64,000 nt of DNA, taken from positions 346,435-410,434 of the forward strand of contig CAUYUJ010011214.1 of assembly GCA_963575745.1 (NCBI GenBank), written 5' to 3'. This DNA comes from Prorocentrum cordatum (taxonomy: Eukaryota; Sar; Dinophyceae; Prorocentrales; Prorocentraceae). Made by a program: the position numbers and the translations under genes. Below are positions 1 through 10,199 of this stretch, in pieces; position 1 is the stretch's first letter, and each line of letters begins with the position of its first letter. Under the pieces are notes generated by a model, which searched no databases, had not been told where the DNA came from, and saw nothing but the letters and a program-made list of their open reading frames with translations.

Positions 1-1
1 C

Positions 2-544
2 GATCTGACGGTTCTTGCCCTCCGCGCGTCGGTGCGACACGCTATCCAATTCGCGGTCTCGAGGCGTCCACGTGCCGAGCTTTTCCGGGTTCCCCGTCCC
101 GAAGAGCGTAGCGACACGCTACCCGCTCGCAGGGCATGGCGTGTCACTGGGGCCGCCGCGGTGACACGCGATCCGACAGTTCTGATAGTTCCCGACCGTA
201 GGCACGTCGAACAAGAAACCGCCCTGTCAGCAGGTGCCCACAAAAGTTTCTTTTACCTCGTTGGCCCTGGGGAGCCACATAAGCCCTGGGGCACCTCCTG
301 GAGCTCAAAACTCGACGAGGAAAGTGCCCCTGAGTCTCTTATCGCATGTATCAGCTCTATATATCGAACAGTCCAGGGCAGGGGGCAGGGACCGACAGAA
401 CCGCGACGGCACCGGTGGCGACGAGACAAGGAGAGGAGTAGGGTGTCGGAGCCGACGGGACGGGGACGGGGGAGCGCACGACGAGGGACCGGCAGAGGGG
501 GCAGAGGGGAGCAGGAGGGTGAAAGGATCAGCAGCCACATGTGA
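2..544 (+). CDS. Hypothetical ORF, open at the window edge, with an in-frame 56-codon repeat
   Basis: The frame is open from base 2 to a TGA at 542-544, and no ATG precedes the conserved part, so the 5' end is probably outside the window. Residues near the start (TVLALRAS) recur 168 bases later as DPTVL, which is exactly 56 codons, so the unit is repeated in frame. A diverged copy lies at 49,588-49,749. It keeps ERSD, AR, RV, AAA and TR at matching positions but has a TAG where this copy has Trp. After about residue 75 the frame turns basic and Gly/Arg-rich, like read-through of non-coding DNA. I know no family for it. It could be a repetitive protein or a non-coding repeat that happens to be open. 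Confidence 0.25.
   Translation, partial: DLTVLALRASVRHAIQFAVSRRPRAELFRVPRPEERSDTLPARRAWRVTGAAAVTRDPTVLIVPDRRHVEQETALSAGAHKSFFYLVGPGEPHKPWGTSWSSKLDEESAPESLIACISSIYRTVQGRGQGPTEPRRHRWRRDKERSRVSEPTGRGRGSARRGTGRGGRGEQEGERISSHM
9..170 (+). repeat. Dispersed 162 bp repeat, copy A (hairpin-rich)
   Basis: It aligns without gaps to 49,588-49,749 at roughly 70% identity by eye. It contains two stem-loops. One pairs GAGCG/CGCTC and TAGCG/CGCTA around 106-130. The other pairs GTGTCAC (140-146) with GTGACAC (161-167). Both stems are still possible in copy B. Confidence 0.6.
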
Positions 545-901
545 GCCTTACCCCTGAACGTCAGAGTTCTGAAAAACCGGCTGTGGACCCCAGCGGGTGT
601 GTCCGATGCCCCAGCGTCGATTGGAGCCGCAGGTGTGGGATTCGCGAATGGTCGCAGAGTTGAGCAAGCAGCGACAGCACATGGGTGCACCATCAGCAGC
701 ATTGGCGGGGGTGCGAGACGGCACAGGCTCGCTCCGAATGTTTACTAACCTTTGGGAGGCAACACATCCCTTGTTTTACAGCCGATAGAACTGATTTGGC
801 ATGGCTGCGGCTTCGCACCAAGCCAGGGCAACGCTGCCGCTTCGCGCCGAGCCCTAGAATAATCGATAAAGTCGTCGGATGCCGCCACAGCTTGTCGACT
901 C
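545..901. other. No gene or element recognised
   Basis: Mixed-composition sequence with only short open frames. I see no repeat shared with the rest of the window and no RNA gene. Confidence 0.5.
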
Positions 902-922
902 TCTACTCCTCCTCTTCCTCAC

Positions 923-957
<35 letters not shown>

Positions 958-972
958 CCCCTCCTCCACTTC
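902..972 (+). repeat. Pyrimidine tract (CTCCTCTTC)n
   Basis: Almost uninterrupted CTC/CTT triplets, one of about ten such tracts in the window. The long Ser/Leu-rich frames across it are artefacts. Confidence 0.85.
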
Positions 973-1328
973 CAGCATCTCATGCCAACGCCTAATCATC
1001 CTTCTGCAAGGGGCTTTCGAGAGCTTTTCAGAGTCTCAGCCCGAGGAGGGGCTCCCGCGCTGGCGCCGCGGCCGTCTAGGCAGGCGTTGCGCAGGCGGCG
1101 CGGGGTGGGGACAGGGCCATCTTCTTCCAGGGGTTGCGGGCCGCGCTCTGCGACCGGCTCGTGGGCCAACCCATCCCGTTGCAGGACCAGGCTGGGGCGC
1201 CTCCGAGCCCCGCCTGGTCACCGCAATGGGGCCCGAGCGGAGCGGGGGGAGCTTCTTTTCCCCTGTACGCCCTGGGGCGGGCAGTGGACTTGAGCAGTGG
1301 GGTCGCGCCCCTGCTGCCTTCCACGGTC

Positions 1329-1874
1329 ATGGCCCTCCTGGGCGTGACCGCGATGTGCTGTCTGTGTTGCGGCTGCTGTGTCGGGGTCCCAGTGACCCGC
1401 TGGTGGGGGCATCTTCACCTCGCCTGCCTCTCCTCGGGTGCTGTGCCTGAGGATCCCAGCGCTCGCTGGGAGGGCCGCCGTGCGGCTCGCGTTCCAGGGT
1501 ACGCCTTAGGCGGACCTGCGTGCCCTCGGGAGCGCGAGGCTTCGGTCCGTCTGGAGGGACTGAGGTCCAGGGGGGCGTGCCCGCCTTCCCGCCGAACTGC
1601 ACTCGGCCGCGCTGAAGCCTCCAGTTGGCCCGTCGGGCCCCCACGGTGCAGTGGCACCGATGGGGGACGAGGGTGTTCGGCCTCTCTGGGGAAGCTGCCC
1701 GTCTTCGGCCATCCCGCGAGCACGGGGTATTCTCGCTGGCAGATCACGTTGAACGACACATGTTACGCAGCGATACCGTTCCAGCAGCGGGAGGGCGGCA
1801 TGTTGCTTGCCATCCCGTTCGCCGTTGAGGCGGCAGAGGACCTGGAGGCGGCGGACGAAGCAGGGTTCGCATGA
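1329..1874 (+). CDS. Hypothetical protein with an N-terminal hydrophobic, Cys-rich segment
   Basis: An ATG at 1329 opens a 181-residue frame ending at TGA 1872-1874. The upstream part of the same frame (from 1134) has no ATG. Residues 1-22 form a hydrophobic stretch with a Cys cluster (CCLCCGCC), suitable for a signal anchor. The middle is Arg/Gly/Pro-rich. The last 45 residues (ITLNDTCYAAIPF ... LLAIPFAVEAAEDL) look the most like real protein. I recognise no domain. The hydrophobic start followed by a basic middle and an acidic tail resembles small ORFs of dinoflagellate retroelements, but that is only an impression. No spliced-leader relic or poly-A signal is visible. Confidence 0.3.
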   Translation: MALLGVTAMCCLCCGCCVGVPVTRWWGHLHLACLSSGAVPEDPSARWEGRRAARVPGYALGGPACPREREASVRLEGLRSRGACPPSRRTALGRAEASSWPVGPPRCSGTDGGRGCSASLGKLPVFGHPASTGYSRWQITLNDTCYAAIPFQQREGGMLLAIPFAVEAAEDLEAADEAGFA

Positions 1875-2048
1875 TTATTCTTAGGCTTACGCCACACCGC
1901 CGACCCCTTGTTTATGCCAATCTGGGGGTAGTAGAAGCTGCGAAGGGGTGAAAAGGCGAGTGATATTTGTTTGGTGTCTGTTCGCCGCCACCGCCAGAGG
2001 GTCTCGGGCAGTTCCGCGGGGAGGTCCGAGCGGACAGCGACACTGCGA

Positions 2049-3571
2049 GTTTTGGAGCCACTCGGGGGCCGTTTCGGAGCCTCTGGGGTGCTTCTTGGGG
2101 GTTCCTTGGGGCGTCTGGGCGGCCTCGTGAGGGCCTCTGGGGGCCTCTTGGGGCACTCTTGGGGCCCCCTGGGGCTCCTGGGGGCAGAAAGCTAGAGTTT
2201 CAACATGTTTGGTCGCCCTCTTGGGCCCCTCGTGGTGCCGTCTTGGAGCCCTCTTGGGCCGTCTTGGGGACCTCTTGGGCCGTGTTGGGGCCGTCTTGGG
2301 CCGTCTGGAGGCCGTCTTGGGGGCCTCTTGGGCCATCTTGGGGCTGTCTTTGGGGCCTCTTTGCCCGTCTTGGAGCGTCGGGAAGCCGGAAAGGCGGAAA
2401 AGCAAAAAACATCGAAAAACACTATGGAAAATCAACAATTTTAGACTCTTGGGGCCCTCTTGGGAGGCTTGTTTGGGACCTCGGGGGCCGTCTTGGAGAC
2501 CTCTTGGCCCGTCTTGGGGCCATCTTGGGCGTCTTGGAACGGTCGTTTGGCGTCTCGGGGCCTTCGTGGGCCGTCTTGGAGGCCTCTTGGGGGCTTCTTG
2601 GCCCGTCTTGAGGCCCTCTTGGGCCCGGAAAAGCTCCGTGAACCGCTCGTCCCGGCCGTGGTGCGCTCGTCCCGGGCCCCCTCCCCGCCTCCAAATCGGC
2701 CCTCTTGGGCCGTCTGGAGGACCTCTTGGGCCGTCTTGGGGCCGTCCTGGGCCGTCTGGAGGCCGTCTTGGGGGCCTCTTGGGCCATTTTGGGGCTATCT
2801 TTGGGGCCTCGTCGCGCGTCTTGGAGCGTTGGGAAGCCGGAAAGGCGGAAAAGCAAAAAACGTCGAAGAACACTATGGAAAATCAACAATTTTAGACTCT
2901 TGGGGCCTTCTTGGGAGACTTGTATGGGACGTCGGGGGCCGCCTTGGAGACCTCTTGGCCCGTCTTGGGGCCATCTTGGGCGTCTTGGAGGGGTCGTTTG
3001 GCGTCTCGGAGCCTTCGTGGGCCGTCTTGGAGGCCTCTTGGAGCCTTCTTGGCCCGTCTTGAGGCCCTCTTGGGCCCGGAAAAGCCCTGGAACCGCTCGT
3101 CCCGGCCGTGCTGCGCTCGTCCCGGCCCCCTCCCCCCCTCCAAATCGGCCCTCTTGGGCCGTCTTGGGGACCTCTTGGGCCGTCTTGGGGCCGTCTTGGG
3201 CCGTCTGGAGGCCGTCTTGGGGGCCTCTTGGGCCATCTTGGGGCTATCTTTGGGGCCTCTTTGCCCGTCTTGGAGCGTCGGGAAGCCGGAAAGGCGGAAA
3301 AGCAAAAAACATCGAAAAACACTTTGGAAAATCAGCAATTTTTGACTCTTTGGGCCCTCTTGGGAGGCTCATTTGGGACCTCAGGGGCCGTCTTGGAGAC
3401 CTCTTGGCCCGTCTTGGGGCCATCGTGGGCGTCTTGGAGCGGTCGTTTGGCTTCTCGGAGCCTTCGTGGGCCGTCTTGGAGGCCTCTTGGGGGCTTCGTG
3501 GCCCGTCTTGAAGCCCTCTTGGGCCAGGAAAAGCGCCGTGGAGCGCTCGTCCCGGACCCCCCCCCCCCTCC
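2049..3571 (+). repeat. CTTGGGGCC-type minisatellite with three 450 bp higher-order units
   Basis: The core is 11-12 bases of the form TCTTGGGGCCGT or CCTCTTGGGCC, repeated with variation. From 2249 a higher-order unit of about 450 bp is tandem three times (2249-2699, 2700-3148, 3149-3571). Each carries one A-rich linker (2383-2443, 2834-2893, 3283-3343) reading GAAAAGCAAAAAAC then TATGGAAAATCA. The linker landmark CGTCTTGGAGCG falls at 2366, 2817 and 3266. All three + frames and several - frames are open (Leu-Gly-Pro-Ser-Trp or Arg-Pro-Gln-Asp-Gly repeats) only because the core lacks stops. Confidence 0.85.
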
Positions 3572-4440
3572 AAATCGACCGGACCGGGCTCCCGGGGGAC
3601 GGGTTTGGGGAGGGGGAAGCATCTCACACGCCGATGATCCCCAAGGGGTCGGCGGATTCCTTGGGCTTCACGTGGCGACCGAGTGCCCTCTGGAGGGCGC
3701 GGTGAACCGAGCTCTCATTACCCTGGGCGGGGTTCTGGTCATCGACATCTGCAGCGAGACGCTCGCGTTTGCGTCGGTAGAGCAGGCCCACGGGGGGGGC
3801 GTCACGGCCATTATCTCCTTCGTCGCCATCCGCGACGGGGCGAATTGGCTGCGTCTCTCGGGGGTGCGCACTCTGCGCAATCGGGGGATGGGCGTCCAAG
3901 GCCGCGCCGAGGAGGAGCTGGCCGTTGACCTCGTGGGGGCGCGTGCCACACCGTGCGCGTCGCTAGACGACGGCGAGGGCGGCGAAGCCAACGAGACGGT
4001 CGCTCTCCAGAGCCGCAGGGAGACCCTCCTGCGCAACCGAGGGGCACGGTGGCGATGGCGAGGGGCCCGCCTCCGCTCCATGTCCGAGCGCAGGCTCCGA
4101 AGTCGTCGGGGCCCGCGGGGGGCGGGCCGCCTGGACGATGGGCTGCCTCTGACTCGCGCCGGGCTCGCGTCTGAGTTCCCCTGGGGGGCGACGCCGCCAT
4201 GGCCACAGCCTGCCACGCTGGCGGGTGGAGGGGAGGAGGTGGAGGAGGGCGAGGCCCGCCGATGTGACGATTAGGCCTCCTCAGTTTCGCTTCCTCTTGA
4301 CGTCCGCCCAGGGCTGTGCTCAAGAGCGGGAGATTGTCAGCGTGAGATCTGCAGGGGGAAAAACGCCTGGCGGAGGGCCAACTTGCACCGCTGGGCATAG
4401 AGTAGGGCGACCCTCTCGCTTACTGAGCGCCGAGTGCCGA
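3572..4440. other. No recognisable gene; GC-rich sequence with overlapping open frames on both strands
   Basis: The frame running out of the preceding minisatellite stays open to 4274. Its last 220 residues have normal protein composition at first (around VLVIDICSETLAFASVEQAH) and then become Arg-rich. A - strand frame at 3624-3899 is equally plausible. Neither has a recognised motif. Confidence 0.3.
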
Positions 4441-4445
4441 ACTGG

Positions 4446-4530
4446 GGGCTACTAGCGCATGCGTTTGCGCCTGCTGAGGCCGTGGGTGGGCCAGCCGGTG
4501 GGGCATAAAACGTGTGAGGGGTGTGCCGAC
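4446..4530 (-). repeat. Dispersed repeat, inverted copy of 29,813-29,892
   Basis: The reverse complement matches 29,813 onward, starting with a 22-base exact match (GGCACACCCCTCACACG plus flanks) and continuing to the shared GCATGCG end with mismatches and small gaps. Confidence 0.55.
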
Positions 4531-4614
4531 CGTGGGGGTGATAGCGGATGATATTGCGCCCACAGCAGCCGTAGGCGGCGTTCCCGTTGCAAGCATTCGT
4601 CATACATTGTTTTC

Positions 4615-5100
4615 GACATGGAGGCGGCCCGTCTTCCAAATATGGCTCTCGCGTCAGCGCCGCTGACAATCGTCTGAAACAATTGCAGCAGCTCCTGGAT
4701 TGATGGCGGTCCGTTTCCAAAATGTGATTCTCGCATTAGCGCATCGCGAATTTACCTGGTTTCTGTAAGCGGCTTCAAGGATCGATAGCGGTTCCTTTGT
4801 CAGACGGGCTCTCGCCTGAGACGTTTTGTTGTGGTCCGAAGCTTGAGACTTCTGACGCAGCTACAGGAATGGAGGGCGGTTAAATTTTCAAATCTGAGCT
4901 CTCACTGGAGGCTCTCTTGATTTTGACGGCCAGGCATTCACGATTGCGCACCAGTTGCACACGTTGAAGGCGGTTATGCAAAAAAAGGGCTATCGCTGGA
5001 TACCTCCGTGGACTTGATGCTCCTAGCTTCTCGCATTCCTTACGCATAGCTGAAGGACGCAGGGTGCTCCTTTTCAAAATGGGGCTCTCGCCTTGATGGC
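4615..5100 (+). repeat. Degenerate tandem repeat, period about 85 bp, six units
   Basis: The block GGCGG..C-TTTTCAAAAT-GGGCTCTCGC recurs near 4617, 4702, 4783, 4870, 4967 and 5052, spaced 81-97 bases. Units are strongly diverged, so this is an old array. Confidence 0.55.
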
Positions 5101-5214
5101 AGGCCAAGGGGCGTTTCCTGTAGTGAAGAGCATTGCCTACAGGATCTCATGAGAAGGGAACCTGGGACGAGAGGGCGCATTGCAGCATCATTGATACATC
5201 CTGGACTTACGTTA

Positions 5215-5569
5215 GTCCTTCTCCTTCTCTTCCTTCCTCTTGCCTGGTTCCCCCCTTTTCTTAGCCCCTGTATTCTCCCTCCTCTTCTTCCTCCTCCTCC
5301 TCCAAAGCTGAATCCCCAGTGGTGCGCGTTGGCAAACCAAACATTTGCGGCGGATCTAGCTATGGCCACGAGGGCGTCACTGGAGGCCCAGACAGGCCCG
5401 AAACGTCGACAAGCCTGGACCCTCAAAGTCTCGATCCTTGAAGCTCCTCCTTGTTCTCCTCCCCCATCCCTCCTCTTTCTTCTTCTTCTTCTTCATATTT
5501 TTCCTCTTCATCCTCCCCTTCCTCCTCCCCCTCCCCCGCGCGCGTGCGCGTGAGCGCGTCGTCGACTCG

Positions 5570-5600
<31 letters not shown>

Positions 5601-5625
5601 GCGTTGTCGGTGCCGTCGTCGGGCC
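5215..5625 (+). repeat. Pyrimidine tracts followed by a CGT trinucleotide run
   Basis: CTTCCTC-type tracts lie at 5215-5305 and 5447-5540. A (CGT)n run occupies about 5561-5600. The sequence between them is ordinary. Confidence 0.8.
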
Positions 5626-6595
5626 GTCGACATCGCCGGCGTCGGCACGTCGACGGCATCGACGTGGACGACGTGCTTCTGGCCTGATCCTGGACATGCA
5701 TGGTCTACGAGGTGTCATTTGCAACCCATGCCCTCTCAGCTTTGCTTTCGCGGGCATTGTCGTGGCTCGTAGTCTGCCATTCGTGACGCCTCTGCCCTCG
5801 CACGGTGCTGCCCCCAAAGTGGCCGTCGTCGCCCCGGCGGGCTGAGCTCGGCGGCTGGCAAGTGCACGTCGGCAGAGTGCGGGGCGTAAGGGAGGTTAAC
5901 CTTGAACCCCATGCGGTTGGCAACCCCGTGCGCCCTTGCGCGTAGATGTCACGCACGGGCGGAGGCGCCACCTTTGCTCACCCTGGCGCTCCGCGTGTCT
6001 TGGGCAATGCCGGCCGGCGTGTGGTCCTCTGCCTTATTGGCCTCTTTGCTCCCAACACCCCGATGTCCGCGGTCAGTCCCGACCATTCTCCGGGCGGGGG
6101 CCGAAGCGGACGGGTCGCTGCCGCCGTCATTCGCGCGTCTCCCTCTGCCACTGCCTTTGTGCAGACGGATGTGATGCCGATTCGAAAGATAATGCCGAGG
6201 TTCTCCTCAGTGCAGCAGTCGAGGCTGCCGAGGTGGACAGCGGATTAACACTCATCGGGGGCGATCTCGACGCTGTGCCCGACGGGAGCTTCGCACCTGG
6301 CTCGCGCGAGGCTGAGGGGGTGGGTTGATATGGCCAGCGCAATTGCCGCCCGCGATGTCGGGGTCAGGAACATGTCTACTATACCATCTCATTATTGTCC
6401 ACCGCTTCGTGGCAAATGGCGGGCCAAGCACAGCGTATGTATAGGTAACACCCCGCAGATGCGGATAAGAGTGAGGGGGCGGTGGGCGGTGGGGACGTCG
6501 GCAGTCTGCGAGACTCTGGAGAAGCCCGCCGCAGGCGCCAAAGTTTCACAAATTATACAACGAGCCCGCCGCAGACGCCGATTTTTTCGTTAAAC
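5626..6595. other. No gene recognised
   Basis: Unique-looking sequence with overlapping short frames on both strands, none with a motif I know. Confidence 0.4.
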
Positions 6596-6599
6596 CAAT

Positions 6600-6815
6600 G
6601 TGGGTTGGTCGCGGGTGGGTCGAAAATGGGTCGCGGCTGGGTCGCGGGTGGGCCGCTGTTGGATCGCGGGTGGGTCGCGGATGGGTCGTGGGTGGGTCGC
6701 GGGGTGGGTCGCGGGTGGGTCGCAGGGTGGGTCGCGGGTGTGTCGCGGGTGTGTCGCGGTTAGCTCGCGGGGTGGGTCGCGTGGTGGGTCGCGGGTGGGT
6801 CGCGGGTGGCACGAC
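6600..6815 (+). repeat. GTGGGTCGCGG minisatellite
   Basis: About twenty near-copies of a 10-12 base unit GTGGGTCGCGG, followed by a short CAACAA run to about 6862. Confidence 0.85.
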
Positions 6816-6954
6816 GACAACAAACAACAACAACACAACAACGCAACAACGCAACAAACATGATCCTCACCACGGATCCCCACTTCAGCCACGCACCCAG
6901 GGACAATGAATGACCGTTCGGCCCCCTCACTCTTATATATAGATATATACACAT

Positions 6955-7010
6955 ACAAGACTGCATTGGCGCTGCGCGCCATGCACCTTGGTCCTTTAGA
7001 GTTTCGAACG
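6955..7010 (+). repeat. Hairpin module M, copy 1, next to a TA tract
   Basis: The sequence begins ACAAGACTGCATTGGCGC and ends near TAGAGTTTC. Bases 6963-6984 fold as GCA-(T)-TGGCGC / GCGCCA-TGC. A TATATA-rich tract lies directly 5'. Read on the - strand, the module is followed by an (AT)n tail. Confidence 0.6.
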
Positions 7011-7074
7011 TTAGCGGAGCGCGTGCGTGCGTACATGCGCACACACATGCGCCTATGGATCTATATGTGTATAT

Positions 7075-7126
7075 GTATATGTACATATATATATATATAA
7101 ATATGTATATATATATATGTATGAAT

Positions 7127-7161
<35 letters not shown>
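7075..7161 (+). repeat. (AT)n / GTATAT microsatellite
   Basis: Two near-perfect TA runs joined by GTATATGT-type sequence, directly 5' of hairpin module copy 2. Confidence 0.9.
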
Positions 7162-7215
7162 CACAAGACTGCATTGGCGCGTCGCGCCATGCACCTTGTT
7201 CCTAGAGGCTTTGCG
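7162..7215 (+). repeat. Hairpin module M, copy 2
   Basis: Same module as 6955-7010. Bases 7171-7192 pair TTGGCGCG with CGCGCCA. It continues through CACCTTGTTCCTAGAGGC. Confidence 0.6.
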
Positions 7216-7344
7216 TCTGGCGGTCGTTCGCGCCATCCCTAGTCGCCGCGGAAAGTGGACTCCTTCCCTGCGGTGGTTTTCAAAAGTCTTCGAAAGTTCG
7301 AGCGCTTCCTGGCCTTTCCCGGCCCCAAGGGCCCCCGAAAGGCG

Positions 7345-7600
7345 CCGGGTGGAGGGGGGGAAGCTCGGGGAGCGAGGGAAGGAAGCGGATGTGGGGGAGG
7401 ACGAGTGGTGGAGTGGCAGAAAGATGAGGAGGAAAAGGAGGAGGAGGAGGAGGAAGAGGAGGATGAGGAGGAGGATGAGGAGGATGAGGAGGATGATGAT
7501 GAGGAGGAGGAGCGGGAGGAGGAAGAGCAAGAGGATGAGGGGGAAGAGGAGGAGGAGGAGGAGGGGGACGAGGAGGAGGACCCATAGGAGGAGGAGCGGG
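7345..7600 (+). repeat. Purine tract (GAGGAG)n
   Basis: GGA/GAT triplets with few interruptions, followed by a G-run. The Glu-rich + frame and the Leu- or Ser-rich - frames across it are low-complexity artefacts. Confidence 0.85.
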
Positions 7601-7802
7601 GGGGGGGGGGAAGGAGAAAGCGCCGTCGGGGGACGGCGAAGGAATTCGCGTGCGCCGCGCAGAGGAGCGCTGTCCAAAAGCCGCCCAACCCCGCGGGCGG
7701 CTGCTCCCTCGAGGCCGAAAGCCTAGCAAAGGGCGAGAGGCGGGGGCGGCGTCGGGGCCCAGGGCCCGCGCGTCTCACGCGCCGCCGGCGGCCGGCTCGG
7801 CC

Positions 7803-8110
7803 GTCCAGGCCATCCAGGAGGCTCTCGTGGGACAGCCTTGTGGCCATCCAGGCCGCCTAGAGGCTCTCGTGGGAGTCTCTTGGGCCGTCTTGGGGCGAAA
7901 CCGGAGGCCTTCTTGATTGTTTTGGACGCTGCTAAAACCCGAACAGCGAATATGCTGAAAATGTACGTCTCCCTCAGGGAACGACGCGATTTTTGCATCC
8001 TGGGAGTCCTGTTGAGGGCCTCCTGCACCGTCTTGGGGGTCTCTGGAGGCCATCTGGGTCCTTCTTGGAGCGCTCTTGTGCTGTCTTGGGTCTTTCTTCG
8101 GCCTCTCTGA
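7803..8110 (+). repeat. CTTGGGGCC-family block with A-rich linker
   Basis: CTCGTGGGA and TCTTGGGCCGT cores flank a linker at about 7921-7980 that contains GCGAATATGCTGAAAATG, a diverged form of the family linker. Confidence 0.6.
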
Positions 8111-8159
8111 TCACTGCTCTGATCGCTCGGGGTCTGCTGGCAAGACCCGGCTAGGCTCG

Positions 8160-8205
8160 TAAAAATATAGGAAGAGGAGTACACATAAAGAGAGAGAGAG
8201 AGAGA
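8160..8205 (+). repeat. TAAAAATATA word plus (GA)n run
   Basis: CTCGTAAAAATATAGGAAG followed by an AGAGAG run and ATGTATGCATTG. The TAAAAATATAG word and the microsatellite echo the arrangement at 20,988-21,060. Confidence 0.6.
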
Positions 8206-8484
8206 TGTATGTATGCATTGTGCAGCACCTGTTGCTTGGAGACCCGGCCGTCCAATTGTACACTGTACGTTGTCCTGTGGTGTGCCTGCGAAGCCCCATG
8301 GGGAAGGAACCAGATACCTTAGCGTATGTACGAGCGGCTCCCACGATGGTACGGAGCCCGTTGCCACCCACGCTCAGACTGGCAGCAACCCCCGTCGCAT
8401 TGACCAACACTAGGCTCGCCCTGCCGCTGCCCGTATTTTGCTTTATGTGGGGGTTTTGAGTGGACTGGGCACAAGCTGGTTGTT

Positions 8485-8862
8485 GTGTCTTTCGCGTGGG
8501 ATGGTCTGTGCCCCCGTTTGACCAAATTTCGCGTGCCTCATGCTCTGCCTGCGCCTGTGGACACAGTTGCCGGCACCAGGATCTGTGCGACTGATCACCT
8601 AGACTTGCAGTTACTTGATGAGATCTGCACTGTTGCCAACGTTGCTGTTGATGCCGGTTTTCAGGCTTGGAGTGTGGCCGCGGAGATGTTCCTCATCATT
8701 GCTCTCCGTGCCGAGGGTGGTGATGTCAGTATGCCGCTGCATGCTGGCTATCAAAGAGTACAACAAGAGGGAGTACCGAAAAGCCCTCCTGGACCCTCCC
8801 TGTTGGGCCCGCCTGGGAAACGGCCACTGAAGCAGCTGCACATTCAACTTCAATTTCAGTGA
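8485..8862 (+). CDS. Hypothetical ORF without an ATG at its start
   Basis: An open frame of 125 codons ending at TGA 8860-8862 with near-normal protein composition (ATDHLDLQLLDEICTVANVA, AEMFLIIALRAEGG). The frame has no early ATG; the first internal Met is about 70 residues in. Base composition is less GC-rich than its surroundings, which could mean coding or simply different DNA. No motif recognised. The end overlaps an opposite-strand frame at 8856-9104. Confidence 0.2.
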   Translation: MSFAWDGLCPRLTKFRVPHALPAPVDTVAGTRICATDHLDLQLLDEICTVANVAVDAGFQAWSVAAEMFLIIALRAEGGDVSMPLHAGYQRVQQEGVPKSPPGPSLLGPPGKRPLKQLHIQLQFQ

Positions 8863-9104
8863 ATGTCTGATGTCCGACCGACTCCTAGAACGCATATCCC
8901 GAAGTCCTTGGCAGCCACTTTGGTCATCATTTCGCGAATCGCGGTTGCCTTGGGCCCCTGCAGGTTGAAGTGAGTGCGATGCTGCCCTTGCCCACGACGT
9001 TGGATCTGGAACCCAGCGTCTTCACATGCTGAGTCCTCACGTGTTTGCCAGTTGCCTCTGTTTGTTTTCCATTTGCCTTGCTGGGTCCTTCTGTTTGAGA
9101 TCAT
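8856..9104 (-). CDS. Hypothetical short ORF
   Basis: An 82-residue - strand frame. Its C-terminal half (FNLQGPKATAIREMMTKVAA, then FGICVLGVG) looks like folded protein with alternating hydrophobic residues. I recognise no family. It may be one exon or a fragment; nothing upstream extends it convincingly. Confidence 0.2.
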   Translation of the reverse strand: MISNRRTQQGKWKTNRGNWQTREDSACEDAGFQIQRRGQGQHRTHFNLQGPKATAIREMMTKVAAKDFGICVLGVGRTSDIH

Positions 9105-10010
9105 TATTTTCTACGCTGAGCTCTTGCATACCATGGTCACAGTGCACGACGATCTCCGCTGCGCCAACATGTTAAGAGGACAAACTTGTGGCGTTCTAGT
9201 TGCATCCCTTCTCCACCGCCTCCCTGCCCTCCACCACTCCGCCCATCGTTCCTACATTCCTACAGTTCATACCCGTATGTCCTTCTCGGTGCCCCATCCC
9301 ACGCAGTAGGGGTCTGGCGGATTCGCGCAAGTGATTTGTCTGAACGGGGCAGTCCTGTGAAAGACCGCTATATGCCTCAGGGCGCCCATGACATTCTTTT
9401 TTCTTCGCCATTGGAACCAAGGCCCGCGACGATGAATCCGACTGCACCGACACAGCCGCCACCGCGGAAGCAGGAGCCTGGGCCGAGGGCGCCACTGACA
9501 GCATTCGATGCCCTGCAGGTGGTCTGCGACGGATCACTTCCTGCAGGGCCACCGGCAAAAGACGTGACAACAAAAAGAGAGGTTCATGTCATGCTGCTAG
9601 AGGGGGCGGGGAGGCTGCCACAAGAGGGGTCGGGCGGAAGACCCCATCAGGGGTACGAATAGGGCAAGCATGATCATTTTGATGCGGGATGAGGCTTCGC
9701 GCCAGATATGATTCAATACCGAGACAGATGAGGCGACCTACACACGCAATCGTTGCCAGGCCCACCCCAGGCAGTTGCCAAGGGGTTCGCCTCCCAACAA
9801 AATAGTTATCGTGATAACTCACACACTGTCGTGTGAAAGTTTCCTGGCCGACAGGCCCAAAAGTGCAGCCTGCTTCACGGGCGGGAGGGAGAGAGGAAGA
9901 ACGTATATACTTACGCAGGCCGAAAGATTTTCCTCTTGAGCCCCACATGTCGGAAGCGACGCGCCGTTCAGGTGAGCGGATACATGTAGCGTTCGCTTCG
10001 AGGTGGGGTA
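9105..10010. other. No gene or repeat recognised
   Basis: Unique-looking sequence with only short frames and no family resemblance. Confidence 0.4.
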
Positions 10011-10013
10011 GAT

Positions 10014-10187
10014 ATGTTATGGGTGGAGATGCGGGAGTTGGCCGGGCCCGCTGTGGCGTTCGAGCAAATTTATGTTATGGGAGGACTTTCGGGAAATGGC
10101 CAGGCCCGCGGTGGCGCTCGAGCAACCACATGTTATGGGAGAAGTGAAGGGAGGTGGCCGGGCCCGCTGTGGCGCTCGAGCTTCCGA
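10014..10187 (+). repeat. 58 bp tandem repeat, three copies
   Basis: ATGTTATGGG begins near 10,014, 10,072 and 10,130. Each copy ends GCCCG(C)TGTGGCG-TCGAGC. Copies are about 80% alike by eye. Confidence 0.75.
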
Positions 10188-10199
10188 CTTGGACATTTT

